A DNA stretch of 64,000 bases from Paracentrotus lividus (Eukaryota; Echinodermata; Echinoidea; Camarodonta; Echinidae): NCBI GenBank assembly GCA_940671915.1, contig CALNVZ010002100.1:3405095-3469094 (forward strand), read 5' to 3'. Below are positions 11,391-24,468 of this stretch, piece by piece (the first letter of the stretch is position 1; each line of letters starts with the position of its first letter). A program made the position numbers and the translations under genes. The notes under the pieces were generated by a model, which was given only the letters and a program-made list of their open reading frames with translations, did no database searches and was not told the origin of the DNA.

Positions 11391-14300
11391 CAATATTATC
11401 ATCATTATCAATAATGCATAGGCCTACTTGAGATCGTTAAATCTTCTTCTAAACTCAGCTTTAATAATACTTTGACTTTATAATTACACATCACAAATAA
11501 ATCTATACACACTATTTATCTAAAAATTGGCAATCTAAAAAGCCTAAACTTTTTACAATATGCAGTCCATAAATGCCAGTACTTTTATGATGTACCTCCA
11601 ATCTTTGGACCAGACAATACAATAACTTTAAATAGTTTGCAATGTTGACTTGGAAGCCATAAAGTTGCCTGGACTTCTGACATTACATCATAAAAGAATG
11701 CTACACTATAAACACTTACGTATAGGTAACAGTTGAATATAGTTACAGGAATTCTCAAAAAAGGAACTGTATTATATTATTATAATTAAGCAAAGCTGTA
11801 AGAATTTGATAGTGTACCACTTCACCAGAATGACTGCTCAAAGAAAGACCTTATTAATTATTAATTATCAGTCCCTATCCCTTAATTGTGGCTTCTTTTA
11901 AAACAAAATTTGTGGGTCATTCACCTGACCTAACAAGTTTACAACATACTAATATATTAACCTTGCACATACCAGAAGTTTAAATGCCTCTGCCAAATCA
12001 ATAATGTAATAGAAATTAGTTTTACATGTAAATGCAAATTCCTGTCACTCATCCTGATACAATCAAGGTACCATGTGCATATAACCACACTTTCAGATGC
12101 ATTTCTATACCATCACCATCAACAGCTGATCAATCACTTTAACAAAATAAAGGGGCGTATCAGTAAGCAATGAAACAGAATACGACTGTTGACCCGGTAT
12201 AAAACACACTTGACCATACGGTTAAGTGAGCTTTGGAGTAAACCAGCAAAGTCAATCAAACACTCTATTGGGTAAGGAAATATGGTACAACGATATGGAT
12301 AGGGGTTGTTTATTCTTAACAAAAATGGTATAAAGTATTCTACATTTCTTCGGAGAGCTGGAATGTGTACAGATAAACTATATAAAGAATATAGAGTCCA
12401 TGCCCTCCATTTGGCCTGTGATTATACCGAGGAAGAAAAAAGGATGAATACTACTTCATTATGGCTCAAAATATAATAGGCCTAATAATGATAATAATAT
12501 ATTTTATAATGCGCCTTAAAGCGCTTAGTATAATTATTATTACCGTTTTCATATTGGTTTTCATATTGATTGATATACATTAAACACGCTCCCGCTGCAT
12601 GCAGAGTTTATGTACCGGGTATATACATTTCTGTCTCTGACAGTCTTTGCCAGTCCAAGTTTTTCATAAAATATCAATAATAGATATAATACATTTATTT
12701 AGTAATCATATTTCATTATGTCTGCAGAGAGACAGAATATCAACACCTTTGCAACTCTGAGCAATGTGTGAACAGAGGTGGTTTATTTCCAGCCTGTCTT
12801 TCAATCAGTCTCTTTCAATGAGCTATGACGAACCTTTAGTCCAACAAGGGGAGAGAGGATACAGTTATGTGGGTATTAATACGTATGCACATGTAATCTG
12901 CCAGGTCTAATTGTGGAACCAACATTTGATACCTTCCAATGGTAACGTGTAGTCAGAGTTCAACTGGTATCATGTGATGCAAGCATTACATGTAGATGCT
13001 TATACAGTCACGATCCAAAGATTTATGTCATGTGACAAAGTTCTCTAAAACAAAATCTTTGTTAATCTTTCTGTAAGTAGTATTTAATTCACTACATAAA
13101 TCTAGAGCAAGTTTCTACATTAGTTATTTTGACTGAATTATCCCCAAACCCTGAAGTTAGAAAAATAAAAGTGCCTGAAATTCAATATTTTGGGCCGTTG
13201 CCCACTCCCCCAGTAATTTTGTTTGCTTGTTTTTTTTTTTAATGGATGATCCGTGCGAATGACTCGCCCCTACACCGTACCCCTATAGACATTATTTGAG
13301 AAATGATGAACAAGATTATTAAATGGGATAATTGCATAAACACATTTGCAGCATAACACCATAAGAACGAACCCAACAATTCAATTTTGCCTTTTAACTC
13401 TCCTATGTCTTACAAAACTGAAGTACACAATTCTATTTATCAGATCCCGCTTCTTCCACAGATGGGGAAGATGTAAATGGGCAGAAATATTTTGAGCAGT
13501 TTTATATTTTTTATGGTTATTAAGAGCATATAAATTTCATTATTCCCTACCCAACTGTACCAATCTATGTAGATAAGAGGGCAAGAAAAATATGTTAAAC
13601 CTACACATTTTCTTGAAGAATATTTATAACACTTCGGTGACGGATAAATCTTGGGTACTTTCATTATGCAACAGAGGGTAAATGAAGTAGGCTGAATACT
13701 AATGTAGTGAATGTATGTTATTTGTCAAAGGCACATTCTACAAGTGAAACACATCCTTTGAGCCCATGAACATTCTTACAAGAAATGAGATCTACATAAT
13801 CCAAGAAATGCTTTCTAGAAATTTGAGAAAAGGGTTGAAATATTAATGTCAACCCTGCATTGTTCTATTGATTTGCACGATTTGTTTTATATTGTAAAAT
13901 CACTTGGTAGGAGCTTGAAATTTCCAAAATTTTAATCTTAAAAAAAAAAATCAGATAGTAATAACTCCTTAGTTACATTTATCTCAATGTCCCTAACACT
14001 TTGGATGGATATTATGTCCCTGTCCCCAAAAGTAACTTGAGAATGGATGTTGTGTTCCCATACCTGTTTGGGAAAGGTTTCAAAACATTCATGTTGGCCA
14101 ACATTTCGAAAGATTGAAATGACTGTAAGTTATATATTTCTATTACAATGTGTCTCAATTCTAAACAAAGTAGAGAGAGAGAGGAAGTACATCATGTGAT
14201 CTTCAACCCTAATGAATCAGTAAAGATTCCTCATTTCCTTATGTTACTACAAAAATATGTAATCATCTCAAAAACAAAATAATTTACAAACAGCATTAAA

Positions 14301-14932
14301 GCATTGTGGACCTTTTATGTATTTCAGAATTAACACATTTTGGGAAACATGGACTAGAAAAACACGTCTTAAGCATTCTTTACACCAGACAGTGTAGCTT
14401 TCAAATTTATGCAATATTCATTTTTGTTTATAAATGGAAATCACAAAATAATTTAATTTATCAATTTGTAAGACAATTAATGTATGCTTACACAGTACAT
14501 GTGTTTTTCATTAAGCAGATTGGAGATTTATAGAAATTTTGTTTTGTGATATATGAAGATTTTGTTGAAATTTCAATCTACCTTCGAACCCATCTAGGTA
14601 CTATTATTTTGACATTGTACCTTTCTTATCAGAAATCATGTGACAATAGCACAATTGTAGCCACAACATGATTTTCGTTTCTGGTTGTACAAAAGAATGA
14701 TCTCATGTTATATCAGCATTGCAATAGCATATTACATCTCGGCAGTAGAAGATGCTTATTGAGCAATATTTGGATAAAACCCTGATCAAATTGATTAACT
14801 GGAGAGTCTAGTTGGATGATGCTTCCAGAAGTTTTCTCTTAAAAATATCTACTATAGAACAATCATCCAGGCATATTTAATTTTTTTCACATCCATTCAT
14901 ATTCATGGTATTTGTTTCTAAGACATACAGTA

Positions 14933-15803
14933 GGGGAGACTGGGGTAATTATGGCCCTGGGGTAATTATGGCCCCTTTGTCTTTGAGAGCTTATAATTCT
15001 TTGCTGCATTACACAATGATAATTTAATTTTTATACATGCCTAGCTAAACTCTTCCTACTATCATATGAGAAAAATAAGCCATTTACATGAAATTTTGTG
15101 CTTAGGGGAGCCTAAAATGTACGGCAATTACAATTCTGTTCGTTGGAAAGTGGCAAGTGTGCTTTTTTATGTGGGGTGTAATATCATTAATTAAAATCAT
15201 TTAAGATGAAATTTTGATTGAAACTGAAACAATAGGAAGTAAAAAACACAACAGAAAAACTTCCACCTAAATATCTTCAATGGTAGAGCTGTAAAGGGGG
15301 ATCAAATTGAAAATGTCATTTGGGGTAATTATGGCCCCCAATGCACAAACAGTGTATAAGCGCAGATAAGCGTAGATTGGGACATTAACTTGTACGATTT
15401 TGTACATAAATATATGTATTGCTTTGATTGCAAAATTTCAACATTTTGGCTGAACCAATTATTGACTTAATCATTGTTGGTTGTTGATAAGTGTATTAGG
15501 AATACCAAAAAACAGTTATTATAAATAACCATCATTAATTAGCATAATATCTTTGAATTCATAAAGTCATTACAATAGGGGCCATAAATACCCCAACCCG
15601 TGGGGTAATTATGGACCCCCTAAGTTATTAAAATAATGGTAATTAATATGCAAATGAGAAGTAGCAGGTTTATAATTTCTTTTGTATATTATAGGTATAT
15701 AGATTGACTGTCTTTTTACATAATAAGAATATCATTGGACTTTTCATTTAATGGTAGCAATAGGAAATGTGAAAAAGGGGGCCATAATTACCCCAGTCTC
15801 CCC
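14933..15803. mobile_element. TA-flanked non-autonomous DNA transposon, 871 bases
   Basis: The ends are inverted: GGGGAGACTGGGGTAATT on the left and AATTACCCCAGTCTCCCC on the right, with TA immediately outside each end (14931-14932 and 15804-15805). A TA target duplication is the signature of Tc1/mariner-type insertion. The module GGGGTAATTATGGCCCC recurs inside near 14957, 15323 and 15600, with an inverted copy near 15578, so the terminal motif is repeated internally. There is no transposase frame. Confidence 0.85.
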
Positions 15804-16474
15804 TATATCTATCCAATAAACTTGTAGAATAACTTGTAGAATAAATGCATTAGTACTATGTTTAAAAGGAGCTGAATAGTTTGTCAATTTGACTTTGGTA
15901 AGGAAGAACATCATTCACTTCACATTTTACTTCTCAAAGATCAGCAGTCAAAATAATGCCACATTTAAAAGCTAGGAAATATCTCACAAGTGATTGTCCA
16001 CATCAAGACTGATATAAAATATACAGTAACCAAAATCATGTCAGATTTTAAAGGGGAATTAACTTTAAACAAACAAATTGTAACTTTTCAATAATTTACA
16101 AAATTCTATTTTTGTGATGGAAACAATGTGCCTGTATTAGAATGGAAGCATAAGCTCCAAAATTGAACATTTCTTATTGTTTTCTTTTAAAATAGTGTAT
16201 TTAAGCTTAATAAGACTATTAGCCTTGCCTACCAGTACCATATTATATAAAGTAAGAAAACTTCATTCTGAATATTGAAGTACGTCTATTGTATGCATGG
16301 TTCAATGCTATTGACGCAGATGGAATAAACAGCCATAAATCGGAATACACATTTGGAATCTGTACTAATGTCAGGACTCCATTTGGTCCTGAAACATTCA
16401 CAATTAAAATGGCTGGCACTGGGGATCGTTATTATACAGCTTGGGTATTAACTATTTGACCACTTTTATAGTTT

Positions 16475-16842
16475 GGTCTACTAATTATTTTTCAAGTAGT
16501 ATCTTAAGATTATTCCCCCCTCATTAGTATTGTTGTGGAATCTTGTATAAATTCAAAAACAATAAATATGTCAGACTAAGCAAATTTTTACACAGGGACT
16601 TAATTGCCCTAGTTAGCCTAGACTTATAGAAGCCATGCAGAAAACATACAAAATATATGAAGCTGATTTCAATTCATAGATATCAAGAGGCAGCACAAAA
16701 CTGAATAATTATTATTGTAAATGCAATTAAAAATAAAAATTATTAAAAATATTTGTTTTTGAATTTACACAAGATTCCACAACGATACTAATGAGAGGGG
16801 AATAATCTTCTCAAGATACAACTTGAGAAATAATTATTAGAC
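16475..16842. mobile_element. Foldback (long inverted repeat) element
   Basis: A left arm of about 95 bases (16475-16570) and a right arm (16751-16842) are reverse complements at roughly 85-90 percent identity by eye. Both carry GTTGTGGAATCTTGT, ATTCAAAAACAA and CTCATTAGTAT. About 180 bases of unrelated AT-rich sequence separate them. No frame of note is present. The structure fits a MITE with long subterminal arms. Confidence 0.8.
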
Positions 16843-18002
16843 ATTATTCAGGAAACTATTCTAGAAGCTAATACTCATTCAAACTACATCTATACACACT
16901 TTACACATAAAAGGTTTGCATAACGTCAGTGGGAGTACGTCTCTGCTTGATAGTAATTTCACCAAATGTTTTGATCGGAAGTTAGTAATTTGGAAAATAA
17001 AACAAGTCTGATTACAAAAATGCCACACATGATGATTATTACAGCAGGCAGATGGGTAGCAACCACACACACACACCGAAAAAAAATTTCAAAGAATTTT
17101 AATTTTTAATTTGGCCAAATTGCTCATTAAACCAGATATGTATATTGTGTAAACACCAGTGCTGCTCCGTCTCCCAATAACTAGTATTCAGCTCCAACAT
17201 TTCTATCAAAATAGGTTGCTTGAACACATCGCAATTCATACATGGTTTCCGATTATACATGTTTATCATCTTTTTCTTATATATTCATCAAAATAAATGG
17301 GGATCCTGTTGATATGTACCTTTAAGCAATTAAGGAAATAGATATTTACAGCAGCCTTGGTGTCCCATTTCCTGATTTACCTAAGCTGTGTACTACACAA
17401 TAAAAGGTATGTTTACACTGTTCCATTAGGTGTAAAATTGTATCGAGGTGTTCCATTTCATTTGGCCTATAGAGGTGTTTCTTATACTGATATGAATTTA
17501 AAAACTTAATTTTGGAAATAACAAATATCTTTATCATTTCCATCACGACATTATAGGTATTGTTTACATCTTTTTTTTTTTGTAGGAGTATGTTCAGGTC
17601 ATACATCCACACCTTTCCTCAATTTTCTAAATAATAAGTTTATAGGGAGAGAATTTATATCAGGACATTTTATATTATCTATGCATCACATGACCACTTT
17701 TATCCACATTGTCATTTGCCCTGACTTACAAAATATAAGGAAATAGGCTGTAGAATTATCAATATCTATAGGTGCCTATATATTAAAGCTCTGCTTTACG
17801 ATCTCCTCCTACCTCCTTAATCTAAGAGGTATATTCAGGGGCTGTAAAATGTTTTGTTTTTGTTTTTGTTTTTTTAAAGTGCGCAGGCTGAGCAGAAAAT
17901 AGTGGAGAGGTTGCAACCTCCTCTGCCCTCGGGGCTCCACAGCCACTGATCTTAATTATAGCCCACTTAATGTGAATGTCCAGTCAGGATCAACTACCAA
18001 TA

Positions 18003-18161
18003 CAGGGGCCGCGGAGCGTTTTTGAAAGTGGAGGGGCTGAGCCAAATGGGGGGCTGAATAGGCTAAAAATCACAAATGTACAGTCATTTTTGCGTTTTTG
18101 TACACGTTGGCTGAAAAAAGCCCCCAGCCCCCCCCCCCCCCCCCCGGCTCCGCGGCCCCTG
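18003..18161. mobile_element. Small GC-ended DNA transposon (CAGGGGCCGCGGAGC ends)
   Basis: CAGGGGCCGCGGAGC at 18003 is mirrored by GCTCCGCGGCCCCTG ending at 18161, and CAATA flanks both sides (17998-18002 and 18162-18166) as a probable 5-base target duplication. The interior has a C/G homopolymer stretch and the core TTTTTGTACACGTTGGCTG. A diverged relative lies near 50015-50172. The small open frame across it is not a gene. Confidence 0.8.
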
Positions 18162-18231
18162 CAATAAACTGAACCAACGTCTGAAAAATAAAAATAAAAA
18201 AAATGAAAATTGTTGGTATGTATTGACTAAC

Positions 18232-18589
18232 CTTCATTATCTCTGATTTCAGACTTGATGAAATCAGGACGGGCTTGGTTACCCAACTGTGGTCTCCTCG
18301 AGAAATCTGGACCGGTACCTGGTCCCGCCCCCTGATTCGGAGCTATTCCACGTAAATCCAGCGTGTTTTCCAACAGAGCATTGATTTGACGAAATATATC
18401 CACGTTATTGCCTGAGGTACCAGCAGCACCACTTCGAACCGGTGCAGGCAAACCAGGAGCGGGAGGCGGAGGAGGGCAATCCGCACGTGAGCCGGGCTGG
18501 TTGTTGTTGATTAGGTGCACAACCGGCGGAGTACAGTCGAATCGTACTCGCTTCTCCGGAGTACCTCGCTGCAGATATCCAGGTTTAAT
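18232..18589 (-). CDS. CPEB1: CPEB1 exon 2 (N-terminal region with conserved DIFRQINALLENTLDL motif)
   Basis: The acceptor is ATTTGCAACAG|ATTAAA (18591-18590) and the donor is GAAG|GTTAGT (18231). The exon begins in phase 0 with IKPGYLQRGTPEKRVRFD, continues through a Pro/Ala-rich linker and reaches NNVDIFRQINALLENTLDL. That last motif aligns with NANIFRRINAILDNSLDF near the N-terminus of vertebrate CPEB1 and is the best evidence for the gene identity at this end. The exon contains no ATG in this frame, so translation must start in an upstream exon. Confidence 0.92.
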
Positions 18590-18689
18590 CTGTTGCAAAT
18601 AAAAATCACACAAAAATAATACTCATAAAACTTCGGAAAATATCACATATTGAATTTGAAAACCATTAATCAATCATGAACTAATCTCT

Positions 18690-18900
18690 TACCGTGAACT
18701 GTGCGATTGGCCCTCCACTATATGCATGCGCAACGCAATCTGAATGTCTAGAACGTATACGTATACAACTGCAGTCGCAGACGATGAGAATATCGATATC
18801 AGTATCAAATGACTGTGAGGGCGTATCTAACTAGACGACCAGTAGCAAAGTTGGTTGCTAGGAAACTAAACTTTAGACCAATCACGCGAGGTCTCTCAGC
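18690..18900 (-). promoter_or_regulatory. Candidate promoter or alternative leader region with RFX-like X-box and CCAAT box
   Basis: A GC-richer, CpG-containing stretch lies just upstream of CPEB1 exon 2. It holds GTTGCTAGGAAAC (18854-18866), which resembles an RFX X-box with a one-base spacer, and CCAAT (18878-18882). A good donor (CACG|GTAAGA at 18693) could end a leader exon, but the matching frame has no ATG before an in-frame stop, so such a leader would be non-coding or an alternative 5'UTR. Functional status is inferred. Confidence 0.4.
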
Positions 18901-19760
18901 ATAGCGGTTTTTGACACAGCCGAACTATGACTGCGGATTTTTTTTTAAATTCGTTTCCCCCCCCCCCCCCCGTTTTTTAATTGTTTTATGTTATCATTTT
19001 TTTTATCAATGTGTGCCACAAACTTCTCATTAAACCCATTTGACCTTTTATTTTGGTATCGTAATACATTACTGGTTAACTGGCGCACATGCAGTGCAAA
19101 TCAAAGTTAATTATTTGGCCTATATATCAGACCTCTTTCGGTATATAATCATCTTAAATGCACGCCCCTCCCATTAAATTGTTTTTATTTGCTTATCTGA
19201 CATTTTTTCGGGGGGCTCCTGGAAGGAGAGGACAAATTTGATATGGTTTGTTATATTTTGCATGAAAATAATATTCTGAAAACTATCACCAACACTTTCC
19301 ATTGTACTCTGTTAAAATTAATATCAAAGAAATAGCCTAAAAAGAAAAGAGCATAATTATAAAATTTATGATAAGATCAATTCCTCGGCAACTTACTTTT
19401 CAGAACATAATGTTGGCATAAGGAGAAAACACTATTAAGGAATTTTCTTCTCGCTATCACCCTCATATTTTGCAGAATAAATACTCCTAAATCATCATGT
19501 CACTATAAATCTGAAAGCACCCTAATGAAACCATTTATCAGGGTAAATGTAACTCCCACGCAACCCCAATTTAACAAAAATCCTCTCAAGTCGCGTATTT
19601 TTAATACAAAAATATTAACTTTTCATTTTCGTGCCCTGCATCATTTCCTGTATACAGGCTTTATGAGAAAACAATTGGATCTGCAATATTCATCCGTTCA
19701 TCATCATAATAATTATAACACATTTAGCACTAGAAATTGAACCTAATAATTGTTTCTTTA

Positions 19761-19954
19761 GGTTGATATCTCACTTCGCGGAAACTACTTTGAAACTAAT
19801 TTAAGACGGATTTGTCAGCGTGGCTTTGCCATAGCTCAGTCTCCTCAGTTTCCTCAGTTTCTTAAGTTTCATAAGTTTCGGAGACGTTTCTAACGCTTTT
19901 TACGTGGAGCAAACAATTTCGTCGCGGAGACGTCGCCGCGAATTGAGATACCAT
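19761..19954. mobile_element. MITE with GATATCTCACTTCGCGG ends, copy 1
   Basis: GGTTGATATCTCACTTCGCG at the left is mirrored by CGCGAATTGAGATACC at the right. The inside is rich in GGAGACG/CGTCTC modules. A second copy with the same ends lies at 22431-22607. The two share end sequence and modular GAGACG content but differ internally. Confidence 0.75.
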
Positions 19955-21458
19955 GCACTCTTAAATAAAACAATGTTTTCGGAGAGTTTATCTTTGTTGT
20001 GGTCATTATGGCAGCCATGCCGAACACGATCCCAAGTATTTGGTTCTATCAAATACACTGTTTACATTCTTCTGATGAGCACGTGTATTTCCTTCTCCCC
20101 TCCCTTTGTTCGTCATTTTGAAGAATCGGGCAATATCACCAAACAAATTCCTAGAAACAAAACACAATCTAAATGACCTTGCCCTTCTTCTTCCTGTACG
20201 ACTTTAAAATAATTTATACACCCTTCCCTTACAATCCAAGACCTCATTGTAGCCGTTTGTAATATACGATAAATATTTTAATTAGTTTAAAAAGTAGATT
20301 CATTTTGTTTTTAAGCAAACCAAAAGATAGATAACCCAACCTGTTTAATTAAAATCCTAGATGGCGTGTTCAATATTTTGTTGTAATGCAGGTTTGATCA
20401 CCAGTGGCGAATGGTAATTTCGGACCATTTCGTGCACCATTCATAACAAATATTTTCCATTTTGGTACAGGATGTTGGGCAGACCATCACTAATATGGTA
20501 AGTTTGAGGCTATAAAATATTCCCCAATTGTTTTATTCTATACAAGATGACTGTGCTTTCATTTGAAGAGAAATATGCAGCAAGGGAAATACATTTCCAC
20601 GTCAGATATACATGGTTATATTTTAGACATAGTTTTGTTGTTTTTAACTTTACGGTGTAGTTATGACATGATGTTGATATTTTAAAGCAAACTCAACACT
20701 AAGTATTGGCATTGAAATTTAACTCAGTAAACAGAAATAATCACGCTAGCAGCAAAGCTTTGTCGGCACTGTGGCAAAAATTTTGTGTAGAGACTGAATG
20801 TGTTGTTCTACACCAGTTTTTCAAAAGTCGGCGAAAAATCGGGAATGTTTTTTAAATTTTATTTTCATGATAGTGAAATCAAATTTATTAAAAACCTATT
20901 CTAAGATAAGTATAAATAGATAGAAATATAGGAAGGCTTCAATATAGAATCAATATCTTTGGCAAAAAAAGAAAAAATCATGAGGAAAAACCAATGGACC
21001 AAGATGCAAAACTTGCCATCCTTATCATGCTTATAGTTCCACTTTCACTTCTAGGTCAATACTTTGACAGTTTGTATTGACTTATAGTAAACCTATATGA
21101 GTTGAAACAATGAAATGTTCGTTTGATTTTTTTTTCTACCAGCCGTAGTTAATTTAAATTTGTCTCTTCTGTCACCTGAAATTCAAAGTAATGGTTTGTA
21201 GGATATGACTCTAGAGGCAGAAGATATTTTAGAATAAAAAAATATAGCCAATACAAATTTACATCGTTGAATTTGCGTTTCACAACAAATCCGTCTTTTT
21301 TTTTTTTTTTATAGGAGATGTAATTTCTTGTTCTTTTGATAATGGATAGTTCATTCCTGTAATTGCATGAAGGGGCTTAACAGATCCTTTCCAACTTCTT
21401 GGAGTAGGTCTACGAAGTAGGAAAGAGGTAACTTCTACAAGAAGGTCAGCTTACTTAC

Positions 21459-21473
21459 CGATGATAAGCTCAT
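21459..21473 (-). CDS. CPEB1: Candidate CPEB1 exon 1 (start codon, five residues)
   Basis: On the minus strand, ATG AGC TTA TCA TCG is followed directly by GTAAGTAAG, a strong donor in phase 0, which is the phase exon 2 needs. The joined start would read MSLSS-IKPGYLQRG. An A stands at -3 of the ATG and an in-frame TAG lies upstream, so this ATG would be the first in its frame. The call rests on phase, donor and start context only; five residues are too few for homology. Other 5' exons further right remain possible. Confidence 0.45.
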
Positions 21474-22430
21474 GATTAGGTCGAAGCTCCGTTGGAACGA
21501 TCCCCGCTAGATTTCAAACTTGGCGCCGACCAAACAGTTTTGTCTTATGAGTGGAAAGCGATTGAAGAACTGGATGACGATGTATTGATGATAGATGTGT
21601 AGCTTTGAAACCAACTGGATTTCAAACAAGTTGTTGCTTAGTCGACAAACTGGTGGTATTTTGATGAAGATTCTTAAATACCACCACCTTTTTAAAGCAT
21701 CCATGCTGAACTTCCTGAGACATGCAAATGTCAGGGATTGGTCTGTTGCTGCGTAGTTCTTTGTAGGACTTCGTTTCTTTAGTGGTTCTTTTGTATGAAT
21801 GTGAAGGTCGTTAGGATGTCTTATGCGGGGCAACCAATGACCCATGACGTTCGAATCATTGAATTGGGAAATTAAAGAGCATAATGTCATTTGGTTGGAT
21901 AAAAAATGCATTTGTAATGACACACCTGTATTTTGAAGAAATATATTGCGAATTCTGTACCAGATTCATAATTATTATACAACGTTATAAATCGTTTATT
22001 TTCTTGAGGCAAGTCTTATTAATAACCACAATAGAGCATGCGTGCACCTATACTTTTAAGGAAACCACTGAACCACAGAATTGTCAGCTGCGCCAACCCC
22101 CCCCCCCCTCATTTGGATCTGATACTGGTAACAGTGTAAAAAAATATATGAATATTCGACTTAATGTATAATTACTCAATGTAATGGAGCAAACGTCATA
22201 TGACTGGTGACGTTTTTGTCAACAAGAATAATATCAAATGAGTGCGATTCCACTTCAACGAGAGCACTTGCCAAAGGAATTTCTGACCCGTACTTTGTGA
22301 TCTTTAAGAACAGGGGCAGTCTTATGTCATTATAGGTTACTGTTGATAGATTAAAAAGACATTATGATGTAAACCAGCTTTAAACCTTGGGCTAAAAACA
22401 TGCAGATCTAAACAACTATGTGTAACTAAC

Positions 22431-22607
22431 GGTGATATCTCACTCCGCGGAGACGTCTCTGCGACTCGAATTTTCAGAGACGTTTCCGATACTTTTTTTA
22501 CTCGTCGCGGAGACGTCTCTGAGTCGTCTCCGCGACAACTTTCAAAACTGTTTCAAACCCGTCTCAAAGTAGTCCCGAATCCGTCTCCTGGTAAGTGAGA
22601 TACCACC
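22431..22607. mobile_element. MITE with GGTNATATCTCACT ends, copy 2
   Basis: GGTGATATCTCACTCCGCGG on the left is mirrored by AAGTGAGATACCACC on the right. Inside there are repeated GAGACGTCTCTG and CGTCTC palindromic modules. It is the same family as 19761-19954. Confidence 0.78.
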
Positions 22608-24468
22608 ATTATTTGCGAATATACAAATCGATGCGCTGGGACCTTATTTTGTCCTCTAAACTTTGTGGCAATTTTTTTATTGAATGAAATTCTAATTCAT
22701 ATAGGTTTCCATTAGTATGCAGTCAACCGACCCTTGCTTATTTTTGGTTAGATATAGGCCTATTTAAAAAAAATTAAAAACAAAACAAAACAAAACAACA
22801 ATTTGTCCCGAGTGAGATTCCTCCTAAAACCTCTAGATCGCGAACTGCATGGTTTTAACCGGAACTATATAAACTTCCATAAAAGGGATGGGTTGTGATT
22901 GGTCGAAGCACGTTATACAGAGGCGAGAAGCGCCGAGATCGGGGCCGAGATTATGTTCTTGAACTATTAATTTGAAATCAGCAATGTAAAATATTTTTAT
23001 CAACAAAACAGGGTTAGTTGACCTTCAATCTTATTTCATTGCGTATACATGACAGTCAAATAAAGGGAAGGCTGATGGACTTTTATCTTCAGCTTTAGAG
23101 CAATTTTTGGTCCATCGAACATGCATCATAAGTAGTCTATGCCAAATTGTTGCCAAAAGTCGCGAGACTTGAAAGTAAAAAGTTAGGGAGGAGCACGGTA
23201 AAAAAAAAATCGAAATGGTCACGAAAAATGATGAGGGGGGGGGGCAGGGCTAAAATATACCAGTATATTTAGGGTTAATGTTTGCTCCGCCCAGATAGAT
23301 CAACTCTAATTTCCTGAACACACATTCCTTATTAAGAAATACAAAAGGATCTAAATACCTGACATCGTTACAGTTCAAAATCAAGCTCTTTATTTATATT
23401 TACCTCTAATTCCAACTGTGTTCAATTTGTGGTCCTTTAATCCATCCTGAGCAACTGTAAAAACGGCCAGCTGATTTGGTAAATGCAATGTCAAGATCTT
23501 GAATGAAATACATTTAAACTCGCCTCGATGTAACAAAGTTCTGGCTTGAGAGTAAAAATAAAGAAGAAGTTTGCTTGGGCGGGGCAAATATTCAATGACA
23601 TGCACGACGTGCAGTTATGAAGTCAAGTTTGTCTTAAATGTACACTTGGTTTGAATGAGATGTAATCTAAATTCTTTAAAATCTTTTCCCGTGGCTGAAG
23701 GATACCTGTTAAAAAGTTTGTTGAATGAATAAATATCGTTTGATTTCTTAAGGAGACGGATTTGACAACTACTCCTGGTAGGCCTATACAAGTGAATTTC
23801 GCTCTTAGATTATGATTAGTAAATTGTTATGTATGTACGAAACAGAAACATGGACATTATGTGAGACTCTGGAAAATGAATTTCATCTTTTAAAATGAGG
23901 ACATACGCCGAAAAATGAAGAAATTTCATGAAAACAAATGAAAATCGATAAAAACAATGTTGCAAATGGCAGGGTGTAAACAAACTATATATTGGTAAGA
24001 TTTGATAAGAAAAGCAAAGCAAATTGCGTTGGTCATGTTAAAGAACAACAGTGTCTCTTGAAAGAAACGTTGGACGGATAAGCGTGAATATTTAAAATTG
24101 AATCACATGCGCCATTAAAACCAATCAAACAACAACAAAAACACATATAAAACTTGACCGAGAGGGAAACCCCAAATCATTTGGAACCAGAAGGGCAAAA
24201 ATGAAATGACAGACGTTGCAATCAAGGTCCGGACCGAGAGGCCTTATTTTTTTTCCTGCTGCTACATGGACAGATATATTAGAATTACATGACAAATTTG
24301 ATGGAAAATGTATTTATGTATATATATATTTTTTTCAAATGGCAGTCTGTTTTAATTGCGGCACTATTAGGAGTGATTTTATTTTCAAGATCGAAGCAGA
24401 ATATTTTCCGAGACATATATAGCGCACAAAATAATAATAGACAGTTTATGGAACATGCACACTTCATC

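Larger units (their letters stand above)
11192..18231 (-). other. CPEB1 intron between exons 2 and 3
   Basis: This 7-kb AT-rich intron contains the SINE tail (11330), the TA-flanked element (14933-15803), a foldback element (16475-16842) and the CAGGGG-ended element (18003-18161). A short piece near 12,510-12,530 (ATGCGCCTTAAAGCGCTTAG) is a conserved-looking SINE/LINE tail fragment. I see no further exons or genes in it. Confidence 0.6.
18590..21458 (-). other. Probable CPEB1 intron 1
   Basis: If the candidate exon at 21459-21473 is right, this is the first intron. It contains the promoter-like region near 18.7-18.9 kb, a C12 run at about 18959-18971, and the GGTNGATATCTCAC element at 19761. 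I see no other gene. The arginine-rich frame near 19.9 kb lies partly inside that element. Confidence 0.45.
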
